DNA from: Candidatus Aminicenantota bacterium
Lineage (GTDB): Bacteria > Acidobacteriota > Aminicenantia > UBA2199
Assembly: GCA_029939015.1 (NCBI GenBank)
Contig: JAOZTV010000051.1
Location: forward strand, 1 to 12,980
Direction of reading: 5' to 3'
Length of the DNA: 12,980 nucleotides
Shown here: positions 1 through 7,733 of the stretch, piece after piece
How the letters are laid out: every line of letters starts with the position of its first letter
How positions within the stretch are numbered: position 1 is the first letter of the stretch
Notes under the pieces: model-generated
What the model was told of the DNA's origin: nothing
Databases searched by the model: none
What the model saw: only the letters and a program-made list of their open reading frames with translations
Made by a program: the position numbers and the translations under genes

Positions 1-1901
1 CACTCCCCAAAATAGCCACCCCATTTTCCTATTTGTCTACTCATTTCCGGTTTAATTTCATTTTTAATTGAATTTATAAATTGTAATACTCTTGAAGTTG
101 TAAAAGAAGTATTCAGATGAGCTGAAATTCTCTGTAAAAAAGTATTTTTGAAATCAATATTATCAAGTAGCCGCCTGAATAAATATGTAGAAAATGCAGG
201 ATTTGGCCAATGATCACTGTCACTTTCAAGTAACATTCCAATCATATCTTTATGATAACTTGAATATAGACCAAAACCAAAGTCTGTGTCATATAACATC
301 CATCTCCATTTTCCATTATCTGACCTTTGTCTCCATAGTTTTAAATTACCGCCTGGCCAGTCGCTGTTTCCGATATAGATTTGTGCAATATAATAATTTA
401 AAAACTCATCAATATCCATCTGTGTTTTTATATATGTATAGTTTGTATTGTCAGAGATATCGTTAGATTTTAGAAACTCCAACATATTACTATAATGCTT
501 GTCGTCACCTCTAATAGTTACTATATCAGGATCCAAATGAGATAAAAAATCAATTTCTGAATTACTTATTCCATAGTTATCCTCAATATAATTATCATCC
601 ATTTTTTCTCTAATATTATATAATCCCCAAAATTGTCCATTAAGAAAAACAATACTTGGAAGAAAACTTTGATAGTCAATATCCATTTGGCCTATTAATA
701 AAGATTGCATTAAGCCATCTCTAAATAAAGTATAGGCCCAATCTTGACCTGAATTTCTTAGAATTAATCTTTTGTATTTATTTATTGTTTTGTTAGGAAA
801 AAATCTATGATTGATAAATTCTTCGCCGTATTTATCCCTGGCATAAAGTGAGATGGATTTTTGAGCAAGTGCTACACTTGTGCCTCCATAGATCTGGATA
901 CCTGACATAAAATTTATAATTTGTGTTCCAGTTTTATCAAAATATTCAATATTTGCAACTCTTTCCCAGTTTTCCCAGAAATTTGCCCCATAATAGGGGT
1001 ATTCAGATTGTGCAAACTTCCCTGTTGAATATATACCCATATCTTCATCAAAAAAATTGTCAGGGTCTGTTGAAATAGATATAACAGGTAATGAAATATT
1101 CTCATTAATTAAATATGTATTGCAAACTGAAGAACTTGGAAGATATCCCTCTTCAAAAGTTCTGGCTTGAATTACTATTGTCGTGTTTATCTCTATTGGA
1201 TCGGAATATAATGTGGAGTTTTCAGTTGGGAATGATCCATCAGTTGTATATCTTATTTGTACCTGTGAACTTCCCATTGATTTTGCATATAATTCAACGT
1301 TCTGAGCAGTAGCATAGCTGCCACCTCTGATTGAATATTCAGGTCGAGAAGATTCCTCATTGTTTAAATACTCCGCTGAGGAGTTAGATGCCTCAAATGT
1401 TGGATTAAAAAAATAGTATAAGTTGGTATCACCATCAGGCTTTCTTCCATAAGAGATGTCAGTTTTTTGCTGACTATATTCAATATGGTCAACCAGAACA
1501 CCAACTGAATTAAAAATTGCAATTTCTTCACCGTCTTTACTGAGTTTAAAATTTGTATGATCATACTTCTCTGTATCACCATCTGCATAGAAAACAACAT
1601 ATCCTTTGGGTTGTATAAGTGTGCCAGAAGGAATCAACCATTTCTTTGGATTATTAAGGTTATCTGTCAGGTAATGATTGGATAAGTTAATCACTTTATT
1701 CCCATCATTATATAATTCTATCCAGTCACAATAATTTTTATAATATGAGTCCAGTCCTTTTGAAGCGTTCGAAGCCATTATCTCATTAATGAATATTGTA
1801 CCCACAGACTCGTTTTCTGTTTCATCTATTATTATTGGAGTGCAATAAGAAAAAAATATTGTGATAAATAATATAGTAGTTTTTATATATATATATCTCA
1901 T
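1..1901 (-). CDS. Secreted LTD / chitobiase-C-like / CotH kinase-family protein, 3' end off the left edge
   Basis: The frame is open from ATG at 1901 to the left edge (633 codons), so the C-terminus is missing. An in-frame TAA at 1911-1913 and no other usable codon between fix the start; there is no visible Shine-Dalgarno site. Residues 1-20 form a short export signal ending in F-F-S-Y-C; Cys20 could be a lipoprotein site, but Tyr before Cys is atypical. Residues about 34-145 look like a lamin-tail domain (FINEIMASN, DWIELYN, PSGT). Residues 190-262 look like a chitobiase/Fn3-associated C-terminal domain (IRYTTDGSFPT). Residues 270-600 are CotH-like: LPVISISTDPDNFFDEDMGI, IQIYGGTS with a following QKS, KRLILRNSGQDW, GNSDWPGGNLKLW and YDTDFGFG (537-544). 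CotH proteins are atypical secreted kinases, and the D-x-D needed for metal binding appears kept. It follows DUF4956 by 46 bp and is probably co-transcribed. A T7 run in the coding strand (about 1050-1056) looks like a possible frameshift but reads through in frame. Confidence 0.88.
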   Translation of the reverse strand, partial: MRYIYIKTTILFITIFFSYCTPIIIDETENESVGTIFINEIMASNASKGLDSYYKNYCDWIELYNDGNKVINLSNHYLTDNLNNPKKWLIPSGTLIQPKGYVVFYADGDTEKYDHTNFKLSKDGEEIAIFNSVGVLVDHIEYSQQKTDISYGRKPDGDTNLYYFFNPTFEASNSSAEYLNNEESSRPEYSIRGGSYATAQNVELYAKSMGSSQVQIRYTTDGSFPTENSTLYSDPIEINTTIVIQARTFEEGYLPSSSVCNTYLINENISLPVISISTDPDNFFDEDMGIYSTGKFAQSEYPYYGANFWENWERVANIEYFDKTGTQIINFMSGIQIYGGTSVALAQKSISLYARDKYGEEFINHRFFPNKTINKYKRLILRNSGQDWAYTLFRDGLMQSLLIGQMDIDYQSFLPSIVFLNGQFWGLYNIREKMDDNYIEDNYGISNSEIDFLSHLDPDIVTIRGDDKHYSNMLEFLKSNDISDNTNYTYIKTQMDIDEFLNYYIAQIYIGNSDWPGGNLKLWRQRSDNGKWRWMLYDTDFGFGLYSSYHKDMIGMLLESDSDHWPNPAFSTYLFRRLLDNIDFKNTFLQRISAHLNTSFTTSRVLQFINSIKNEIKPEMSRQIGKWGGYFGE

Positions 1902-1947
1902 AAGTACATTTTAAAAAAATAAAAAAAAAAAGTCAATATTTTTTTGT

Positions 1948-2643
1948 TTATATATCAATTTCCTGTTGACCCATAACAAGTGTAACTTTTCTATTATCAT
2001 TTATTTTTCTTACTTCTTCAAGTAGAGCTTGAGGGTTTGTCTTTTTTTTCATAATAATTGTATAGATAATTTCCTGAGTTTCACCTTCTGATACTGTTTC
2101 AACAGATATTAAAGCATATTCATCAGTAAATTTTCTAAAAATAGGTTCAAACAAAGTGTCATAATCCTGATCTGCTCCTATGTATATTCTAATGATCCTT
2201 TCACGGAATTCTTTTGCAAAAAAATTCATTTTTGTCATAAGTATTATAAAAGCAGAAAAGAAAACTGTTGATACAATTGCCATTCCATAAAATTTTGTTC
2301 CGGATGCCATTCCAATAGCCATAACTAAAAAAACAAAAGCTACGTCTCTACTTTCCTTAACAGCATTACGAAAACGGATTATTGATAGTGCACCTACTAA
2401 AGCGAAAGCCCGTGCAATATTTGACCCTATTATCAGCATTATCATGCCTACAACTGTTCCCATTATAGGTAGAGTCTGTGCAAAAGCCTGTGAGTACGAG
2501 ACCCCCTTATGGGTGTAACGATAGGTCCAGGCAATTACCAGAGATAGAAAAAAACTCAAACTCAATACCAAGGCAATATCTAATGGAGAGAACATTGATG
2601 TAAGGTCTCCTACTTTAGTTAGTTCTTTTAAGAATTGGTCCAT
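1948..2643 (-). CDS. DUF4956 family membrane protein
   Basis: A 231-residue integral membrane protein of the DUF4956 family, whose biochemical role is unknown. Residues 1-20 precede a first membrane helix (about 20-41). A second hydrophobic stretch covers about 57-75. The family hallmark follows: GALSIIRFRNAVKESRD (84-100) and the glycine-rich helix VAFVFLVMAIGMASG, then another helix at about 119-137. Residues 145-231 form a soluble, probably cytosolic alpha/beta domain (RIIRIYIGAD, LLEEVRKIND). The first ATG of the frame at 2649 lies only 3 nt after AGGAG (2653-2657). The second ATG at 2643 lies 9 nt after it and 5 nt after the VTC stop, so I start there. DUF4956 genes commonly stand beside VTC-domain and CotH genes, as here, so a partner role with the VTC protein is likely. 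Confidence 0.9.
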   Translation of the reverse strand: MDQFLKELTKVGDLTSMFSPLDIALVLSLSFFLSLVIAWTYRYTHKGVSYSQAFAQTLPIMGTVVGMIMLIIGSNIARAFALVGALSIIRFRNAVKESRDVAFVFLVMAIGMASGTKFYGMAIVSTVFFSAFIILMTKMNFFAKEFRERIIRIYIGADQDYDTLFEPIFRKFTDEYALISVETVSEGETQEIIYTIIMKKKTNPQALLEEVRKINDNRKVTLVMGQQEIDI

Positions 2644-2648
2644 ATTCA

Positions 2649-3386
2649 TTAACTCCTGTATTCAATTATTTTTCTTCCATGACTTTTTTCAATACCAGCA
2701 CAATATTTTGATATTCTGTTCAAACTACATTTATGTTTAGCTAAAAGTGCATTTACCCATGTTGGTATAAAACCGTTAAGCTTAACTTCCATAATACACC
2801 ATGAAGGTGGCATAAAATAATTATTTTTTGCTTTTCCATTAATTTCTAAAGCATGAGTGCGGTATTTAAGAGATGTGTCAAATGTAATTCTAAGACCTGG
2901 TTCATATTTTGAACCAACAAAAGCTTGACGAATATATGAAATAATACAGGTTGGCTTAATCTGCATGGTTTTAGCAATATAGGTTATTTCTGATGCAGCT
3001 TCAAAATCCTGATCTGAAAGAGATGACAGATCAAAGTCTCCAATACATAATTTCAGTGCATCTGGAACAGAAAGAGGTATTCTCTTTTTTTGAACAGTTT
3101 TATTAACTCTCTGTTTGATCTCAACCATTGAATTAGTTACAGGAAGAATGGATGAACTGGGATAAGTTCTTATTCTTACCTTTCTTCGAAACCTTATCCC
3201 ATCGATTTTTGAACGATAAAAAGATAAACTCGGACTATCATAATAGAGGCTCTCTATTGGATAATATCCGTTTTTATCCCCATTTTTATCACAACTCATA
3301 TAATTCTCCAAATCTACAATTAATGCTTTTTTTTGGAATGCGTGTATAATATATTTTAATTCATATCTATTAAATCTTTTAATCAT
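2649..3386 (-). CDS. VTC-domain protein (polyphosphate polymerase-like)
   Basis: A 245-residue protein that is one VTC domain, the tunnel fold of the triphosphate tunnel metalloenzymes. In yeast Vtc4 this domain makes polyphosphate from ATP. The basic and acidic residues that line the tunnel are in order: RYELKY (7-12), SLYYDS (46-51), RFRRKVRIRTY (65-75), VEIKQR (88-93), KKR (100-102), YIRQAF (151-156), LRITFD (165-170), MEVK (199-202) and SKYCAGI (226-231). There is no membrane segment, so it probably acts in the cytosol, perhaps docked on the DUF4956 membrane protein encoded next. The frame also opens at a TTG at 3398, but the ATG at 3386 gives the usual family N-terminus (MIKRFNRYELKY). 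It overlaps the upstream small membrane-protein gene by 8 bp. Polymerase activity is inferred from the family; bacterial VTC proteins are mostly uncharacterised. Confidence 0.9.
   Translation of the reverse strand: MIKRFNRYELKYIIHAFQKKALIVDLENYMSCDKNGDKNGYYPIESLYYDSPSLSFYRSKIDGIRFRRKVRIRTYPSSSILPVTNSMVEIKQRVNKTVQKKRIPLSVPDALKLCIGDFDLSSLSDQDFEAASEITYIAKTMQIKPTCIISYIRQAFVGSKYEPGLRITFDTSLKYRTHALEINGKAKNNYFMPPSWCIMEVKLNGFIPTWVNALLAKHKCSLNRISKYCAGIEKSHGRKIIEYRS
2653..2657 (-). promoter_or_regulatory. Ribosome binding site AGGAG deciding the DUF4956 start
   Basis: AGGAG on the minus strand, inside the last codons of the VTC gene. It lies 9 nt before ATG at 2643 and 3 nt before the alternative ATG at 2649, which favours 2643. 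Confidence 0.65.
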
Positions 3387-3975
3387 TTGTTTTCTCAAAT
3401 TTAACCATTACTGTTATTGCTGTGTCAAGTTTTAAGTGTCTAGGTCTGGAAATCCCACTTATTACTAGATTTAACTCTATCAATTGAGTTGTATCCGTTG
3501 GTTTTAAAATTATTTTATGTCTGCCAGATTTATTAGCAATGATATCAAAAATTTTATTTTTGTTTTTTTTTTGAAATATATTTATTGATGCATTTACTGG
3601 CCAGATATTTTCTGCTCCCTGTAATGAAAGATGGAATGCTGTTGAAGATTTGTCTTTACCTCTAATTATATAAGTTTTTTTTGTTTCTAAATAGTTTTCT
3701 GTATGAGGTGAAAGTATATGAATTCTATCATTACCTACTAATTTATCTACAAAATCAGGGTGGTTTTGAAGAGTTTGAAACATTGATACTATATCATCAG
3801 ATGACAGGCTCTGTATCTTGCCTGTATTTAATTTATTAATAATAAACCACAGGTTGTCTAAATCAGGAGTTTTTAATCCCCAAGAAAACAAAAAAACAGC
3901 CAGAATGTGAACTAAACAAACAAGTATGAAACCAGGGCTTGGTTTATATCGATATTCAATTTTAATATTTTTCAT
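3379..3975 (-). CDS. Uncharacterised single-pass membrane protein
   Basis: A 198-residue protein that I do not recognise. A short N-terminal segment (MKNIKIEYRYKPSPG) precedes one strong membrane helix at about 15-32 (GFILVCLVHILAVFLFSWG). After that comes a soluble domain, probably outside the inner membrane, with a helical part (about 55-90) and a beta-rich C-terminal half (about 95-198) that could be an immunoglobulin-like or beta-sandwich fold. The frame can be opened at a GTG at 3993, which overlaps the CotH stop. I prefer ATG at 3975, 10 nt after that stop. It sits between the membrane-anchored CotH protein and VTC with almost no spacing, so it is probably an accessory of that set. The coding strand has an A10 run at 3563-3572 (Q-K-K-N), a possible slippage site. 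Confidence 0.75.
   Translation of the reverse strand: MKNIKIEYRYKPSPGFILVCLVHILAVFLFSWGLKTPDLDNLWFIINKLNTGKIQSLSSDDIVSMFQTLQNHPDFVDKLVGNDRIHILSPHTENYLETKKTYIIRGKDKSSTAFHLSLQGAENIWPVNASINIFQKKNKNKIFDIIANKSGRHKIILKPTDTTQLIELNLVISGISRPRHLKLDTAITVMVKFEKTND
3563..3572 (-). repeat. A10 homopolymer inside the unknown membrane-protein gene
   Basis: Ten T on the plus strand, read as ten A in the coding strand within Q-K-K-N codons. Runs of this length can slip in replication or transcription and would frameshift the last third of the protein. Confidence 0.6.
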
Positions 3976-3985
3976 TATGCATTTC

Positions 3986-6904
3986 TCATTCACTTATTCT
4001 TATTATTTTATCTATTTTTTCTCTAAACATTTTCCAATCTTTTACTTTTATCACATTTAATAGTAGATGCGCAAGGGAGTTATCTGTTGGGTATTTTCTT
4101 ATTATCCTGAGTATGTCTTCTTTTGCTTCTTGTGTTGCTTCAATATCAATTTTATTCTTTATAGAAAATAATTTATCTGTTTCAATTTTTGCTGAACCTG
4201 CATAAAGTACTTCACGGGTTTCGATTTTGATTGATTTCTGGTTTTTGTAAAATAGGGAACCTGCCATCTTTAATGTAGAGGAACTTTTTGATAAAGCACC
4301 GATGCCGCTTGATGCAATAAGGGAGTTTCGCATAGTTACATTTGATCTTTGACCAGCTGAAATACCATTGTCATTACAGTTAATAAGAATACAATCCTGA
4401 ATTGTGATAGTTGATCCCATTATATCAATACCATCCTCAGATGTATTATTAATGTTACATGAACGCAGAATACCATCGGAAAATTCAATGTCTATAGCAT
4501 CTGAGAGTGAATTGTTGAAAACACATTTTTCTATGATCCAGTTATCTACATAAGCAAGATGTAATTGATCCTGAGCGATAATTTGTTTGTCTATTGAAAT
4601 GTCTTTGATCATAATATCTGAGGTATCATGTATGTTAAGGATTGCAGGATATTTAACCATTTTCCATATAGGTCCTGTTCCTCCTGTTATTTGTATGTTT
4701 TTCAAAATTGATCCTTTGGTTGCAGGTCCCTGTATAGCAATACCTCCCCATTCTTCATTATGATTTCCTTTTGAAATAAGAATTGGATTATGTGAAGTTC
4801 CTCTAAATTCAACTTTTCCTAGAAAGATCAACGATGCATTTTTTTCCATTTTTATATTGGTCCCTGGGAGGATTATTACCTTTTCAAATGATGAGAAAAT
4901 TGCAGAGTTTTTATATGTCACATTTCCCGGTCCAATTTTCAATGTTTTTTGATTAGATTTTTTATTCAACCAAGAGTGCAAATTTGTTATACCTGCTCCT
5001 ATACCCTTCTTTCCACCTCTGGCTATTTCAGGTAATTTGGTTAGTGGTTTACCTAAAAGAGATGACACCAATGAATTTGTAACCAGACTTTTACCTCTGA
5101 AAGTAATTGAGTTTATTTTGTGTTTGATACCTTTCAGGAAAAACAAATAATTTGCTGGACTACTTTTTACTCTTATGTTTCCGTTTTTTATTGCTTTTCT
5201 ATCTCTTTTGTAAGTTATTGCACCTGGATATAGATCTATAGGTAAAATTGATGTCCATTGTTTCTGATGAGTTATTATACCTATCATTTTGTCAGTTTTT
5301 TCAGAAAGAATTCCATCGAGATCATTGTCCATATAAATTGAAACAGGAGTATTGAAATCTTTTGAATCAATTAAAACTTCATCAATCTTATATCCACTAA
5401 TATCTGAAATATTGACCAGTACAGGAGTTATATTGTCTGAAGGTATTCCAACATTAAGTGTAAAGGCTGTTCGTTCAAGCTTCCCCAGCAGGTAAGAAAT
5501 ACGTTGTGACATTGTTTTTAAAGATGAATGTATTGCAAGTACCTGACGTTCTTTATTCATTGGCCGAACCATTCTACGTAGATATGAGCTTGAATCAGGT
5601 AAGAGATTATATGCATCCCAGAAAGGGTCTGATATCAATTCTCCAGCTATGTTTTTTAGAACTTTTTTTATACGTTTACGTAATGACCCAATATTACATT
5701 TTTCAAGAAGTAAATTATAGATTGTTTTGTTACGCAAGGCAACATATTCAGGAATAAGGTTTAATCTGATACGAAGTGGGTTCTGTTCAAGGTTAAATCT
5801 TCTTCGGTGTTTCCACCCTCGAAAGTTCCAACTGATAGGCTCAAATTTCCCCTTATAAGGATCAAAATAGATTTTATGATTCTGATTGAAATCATGCTGG
5901 TCACTTCCAAATATTATATCAAGCGCTTCATATCTTGCAAAACTTTGTTTATCAATTTCATGTTTATAAAAATTCAAAAAATCAGAATATTCAGCATTAT
6001 TTATCATTTTAAGCAGATGCTCAAGCTCTCCCATTTCTTTTGAAGAAGCGCCTCTATAACTGGCAGTCTTTTTCCAATATTTTGTTTTATTAAATAATAG
6101 ACTTATGCCGGTTTTTTTGTCTGATGGAGCCTTATTTCCAGAGAAAATACTTCCAGGAATACGCTTAGATTTTCTAAGAAGAAATTCATCAGGCTGTGCA
6201 AGGAAGTAATATAACCCCATATGTTTTGCATTAATTTGGAAACGGACAGGTTTGTATTCAGGCGTAAGAATATTGAGTTTTCGTGAGATGTCCATAATAA
6301 CCTTCTCTCCAATACCCAGAGGAGTTACTTCATTTATTATGTTAAATTGACGAGTTTCTTCGAATAATTTTTTTTCTTTCAATCGGAATTTTAGTGATTT
6401 TTGAGGATAGTTCCAATGCCAGTGTTTTGTTCCACGGTATCTGAGCTCAACTTCAACAGGATTTCCTTTACTTTTTATCTTACCAGTTATATAAGGTTTT
6501 TTCCGTTCATTGAGAAAAATGTCATACATATTCGACAATTTTCCGGGATCTACAATCAAATTATACACCGGTACTTTGTTTTTTTCAGGTGGTGAAGGGA
6601 TAGAAAATTGGCGTATATGCTCTGTAATTGAGTCATGTAAGTGGATATGAAACAATTCTAATGAAAGTTGTTTGTCAGAGTTTATTGATATATTATATCG
6701 TTTATAACTGGAATAAGCTGAAAAAAAATACCATGCTATAAGCAAAATTGCTGGTAAACAGATAATTACTGCTGATAAAAATTTTATATGATAGAGTCTA
6801 CGTAAAGATGAAGGGAACCATTCCCATAGAGAACGTATAGATGTCCTGAAAGTTGCAGTGTTTGAAGTATATCCTAATGAATCATGTTGTTTTGTTTTTT
6901 TCAT
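3986..6904 (-). CDS. Membrane-anchored CotH-like protein with C-terminal parallel beta-helix
   Basis: A 972-residue protein. Residues 1-42 are basic and probably cytosolic; a membrane helix follows at about 43-64 (SAVIICLPAILLIAWYFFSA). Residues about 112-480 are CotH-like: VELRYRGTKHWHWNYPQKS (152-170), MGLYYFLAQPDEFLLRK (229-245), FGSDQHDFNQNHKIYF (332-347) and PISWNFRGW (356-364). CotH proteins are atypical secreted kinases that use ATP. The usual W-D-x-D motif is W-N-F-R here, so metal binding may be lost. D-N-D-L-D-G at 526-531 resembles a calcium-binding loop. Residues about 655-890 carry repeated short strands typical of a right-handed parallel beta-helix, the fold of many sugar-binding or sugar-cleaving proteins (WGGIAIQG, DAIDIEFSDG, DGIDIMGS, NGISAGQ). 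The last 50 residues are helical. The frame opens one codon earlier at TTG, but ATG at 6904 is the natural start. It heads the operon, and no Shine-Dalgarno site is clear. Confidence 0.87.
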   Translation of the reverse strand: MKKTKQHDSLGYTSNTATFRTSIRSLWEWFPSSLRRLYHIKFLSAVIICLPAILLIAWYFFSAYSSYKRYNISINSDKQLSLELFHIHLHDSITEHIRQFSIPSPPEKNKVPVYNLIVDPGKLSNMYDIFLNERKKPYITGKIKSKGNPVEVELRYRGTKHWHWNYPQKSLKFRLKEKKLFEETRQFNIINEVTPLGIGEKVIMDISRKLNILTPEYKPVRFQINAKHMGLYYFLAQPDEFLLRKSKRIPGSIFSGNKAPSDKKTGISLLFNKTKYWKKTASYRGASSKEMGELEHLLKMINNAEYSDFLNFYKHEIDKQSFARYEALDIIFGSDQHDFNQNHKIYFDPYKGKFEPISWNFRGWKHRRRFNLEQNPLRIRLNLIPEYVALRNKTIYNLLLEKCNIGSLRKRIKKVLKNIAGELISDPFWDAYNLLPDSSSYLRRMVRPMNKERQVLAIHSSLKTMSQRISYLLGKLERTAFTLNVGIPSDNITPVLVNISDISGYKIDEVLIDSKDFNTPVSIYMDNDLDGILSEKTDKMIGIITHQKQWTSILPIDLYPGAITYKRDRKAIKNGNIRVKSSPANYLFFLKGIKHKINSITFRGKSLVTNSLVSSLLGKPLTKLPEIARGGKKGIGAGITNLHSWLNKKSNQKTLKIGPGNVTYKNSAIFSSFEKVIILPGTNIKMEKNASLIFLGKVEFRGTSHNPILISKGNHNEEWGGIAIQGPATKGSILKNIQITGGTGPIWKMVKYPAILNIHDTSDIMIKDISIDKQIIAQDQLHLAYVDNWIIEKCVFNNSLSDAIDIEFSDGILRSCNINNTSEDGIDIMGSTITIQDCILINCNDNGISAGQRSNVTMRNSLIASSGIGALSKSSSTLKMAGSLFYKNQKSIKIETREVLYAGSAKIETDKLFSIKNKIDIEATQEAKEDILRIIRKYPTDNSLAHLLLNVIKVKDWKMFREKIDKIIRISE

Positions 6905-6952
6905 CAATAATTATATTACTTAAATGAATTAGAAAAGTCAATAAAAATCGTA

Positions 6953-6964
6953 TTATGATCATAA
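6953..6964. promoter_or_regulatory. 12-bp perfect palindrome, possible operator
   Basis: TTATGATCATAA reads the same on both strands and lies between the two divergent promoters, just upstream of the minus-strand TTGACT box. It could be a binding site for a dimeric regulator of both directions, or chance in AT-rich DNA. Confidence 0.25.
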
Positions 6965-7074
6965 AAAAAAATATATAAAATTAGTTGAATATTTTTTTTT
7001 TGAATGGTAAAATATTTTTTGGTTATTATATTATAAGTTTTTGTAATAGTATATCAAATAAATGAAATATTTAT

Positions 7075-7079
7075 GGAGG
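7075..7079 (+). promoter_or_regulatory. Ribosome binding site GGAGG deciding the DUF2490 start
   Basis: GGAGG lies 6 nt before the ATG at 7086. The earlier in-frame ATG at 7062 would place this site inside the coding region, so 7086 is preferred. Confidence 0.75.
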
Positions 7080-7085
7080 TTATTA

Positions 7086-7733
7086 ATGATCAGGATATTA
7101 ATCATTACAGCATTATTATTCTTCACATTTAATGTTTTAGGTCAAAGCGAGAATACTAAAGTTGAATATTGGGAGTCATTTGGAATTGATATAAAAATTT
7201 CTGATACCTTTAAATTGTATCTAGAAAAGCAATTACGATATGAAGACAGATTTTCTGATTTAAGAGCAGATATCATGGAAGGTGGAGTTAGAGTAAAGCT
7301 GATAGGTCCTTTATATACTCGTGTCAACTATCGTTATACCATACAAAGAGAGAAAAAGAAATTTAGATTTGATGGTAATTTGATCTATAGCTTTAAATTT
7401 AAAAAAAAAATCAAAATTGGTTTGCGTACAAAAATACAGAAAGAATATTTGGATGATGGTGTATTTATAATTAATTCTTTAGAATTTAGAAACAGAGTAA
7501 TTGTTTCCTACAAAATAAATAAAAAATTTACTCCATATATTGGCGGAGAATTATTTTTGGGACTTGGGGAAAATGCAGGAGTTTTGGATAAAATAAGGCT
7601 ATCAACTGGAATTGAATGGGACATAAAAAAAAGATTCCGTATGAAGGCCTTTTATCATTTACAGAAAGATATTATTAAAGATGTTAATCAAAGTTCAAAT
7701 GTGTTTGGAATAAAATTTAATTATTCTTTTTAA
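7086..7733 (+). CDS. DUF2490 family outer-membrane beta-barrel protein
   Basis: A 215-residue exported protein. Residues 1-19 are a classical signal peptide (MIRILIITALLFFTFNVLG) with likely cleavage before Gln20. The mature part alternates polar and hydrophobic residues in strands and begins with VEYWESFGIDIKISD, as in DUF2490. Later strands include LYTRVNYRYTI, IKIGLRTKIQKEY, TPYIGGELFLG, LSTGIEWDI and NVFGIKFNYSF. The last residue is Phe, the usual outer-membrane assembly signal, and there are no helical membrane segments. About 10 strands would fit a small barrel; its cargo is unknown. It is the only plus-strand gene here and stands alone. Its stop overlaps that of the convergent YaiO-like gene by 4 bp, with no terminator between. 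An A10 run at 7401-7410 lies mid-gene. Confidence 0.8.
   Translation: MIRILIITALLFFTFNVLGQSENTKVEYWESFGIDIKISDTFKLYLEKQLRYEDRFSDLRADIMEGGVRVKLIGPLYTRVNYRYTIQREKKKFRFDGNLIYSFKFKKKIKIGLRTKIQKEYLDDGVFIINSLEFRNRVIVSYKINKKFTPYIGGELFLGLGENAGVLDKIRLSTGIEWDIKKRFRMKAFYHLQKDIIKDVNQSSNVFGIKFNYSF
7401..7410 (+). repeat. A10 homopolymer inside the DUF2490 gene
   Basis: Ten consecutive A read as K-K-K in frame. A one-base change would shift the frame halfway through the barrel and remove the C-terminal assembly signal. Confidence 0.6.

Larger units (their letters stand above)
6905..7085. promoter_or_regulatory. Divergent intergenic region between the CotH operon and the DUF2490 gene
   Basis: A very AT-rich 181-bp gap that must hold both promoters. 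For the minus strand, TTGACT at 6936-6941 is followed after 17 bp by TAATAT (6913-6918), or after 20 bp by TATAAT (6910-6915); either would start RNA within a few bases of the ATG at 6904. For the plus strand, TTGAAT at 7000-7005 lies 18 bp before TATTAT at 7024-7029. A T10 run (6992-7001) adjoins that -35. Composition alone produces such matches, so the boxes are weak evidence. Confidence 0.35.

Noticed and set aside
1045..1056. Possible frameshift at a homopolymer in the LTD-CotH gene
   Set aside because: Counting the run gives seven T in the coding strand, and the frame continues as D-P-D-N-F-F-D-E-D-M-G-I, a normal CotH motif.
194..1600. Several short open frames on both strands over the left 1.6 kb
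   Set aside because: They lie in other frames across the continuous 633-codon CotH-family reading frame, which is open to the left edge and shows coherent domain motifs.
1911..1947. T-rich tract after the DUF4956 gene as an intrinsic terminator
   Set aside because: The only possible stem is pure A-T without GC pairs, so it does not look like a working rho-independent terminator.
5506..6595. Plus-strand and minus-strand small frames inside the large CotH gene
   Set aside because: They have no family resemblance or ribosome-binding site and are shadows of the long CotH/beta-helix frame.
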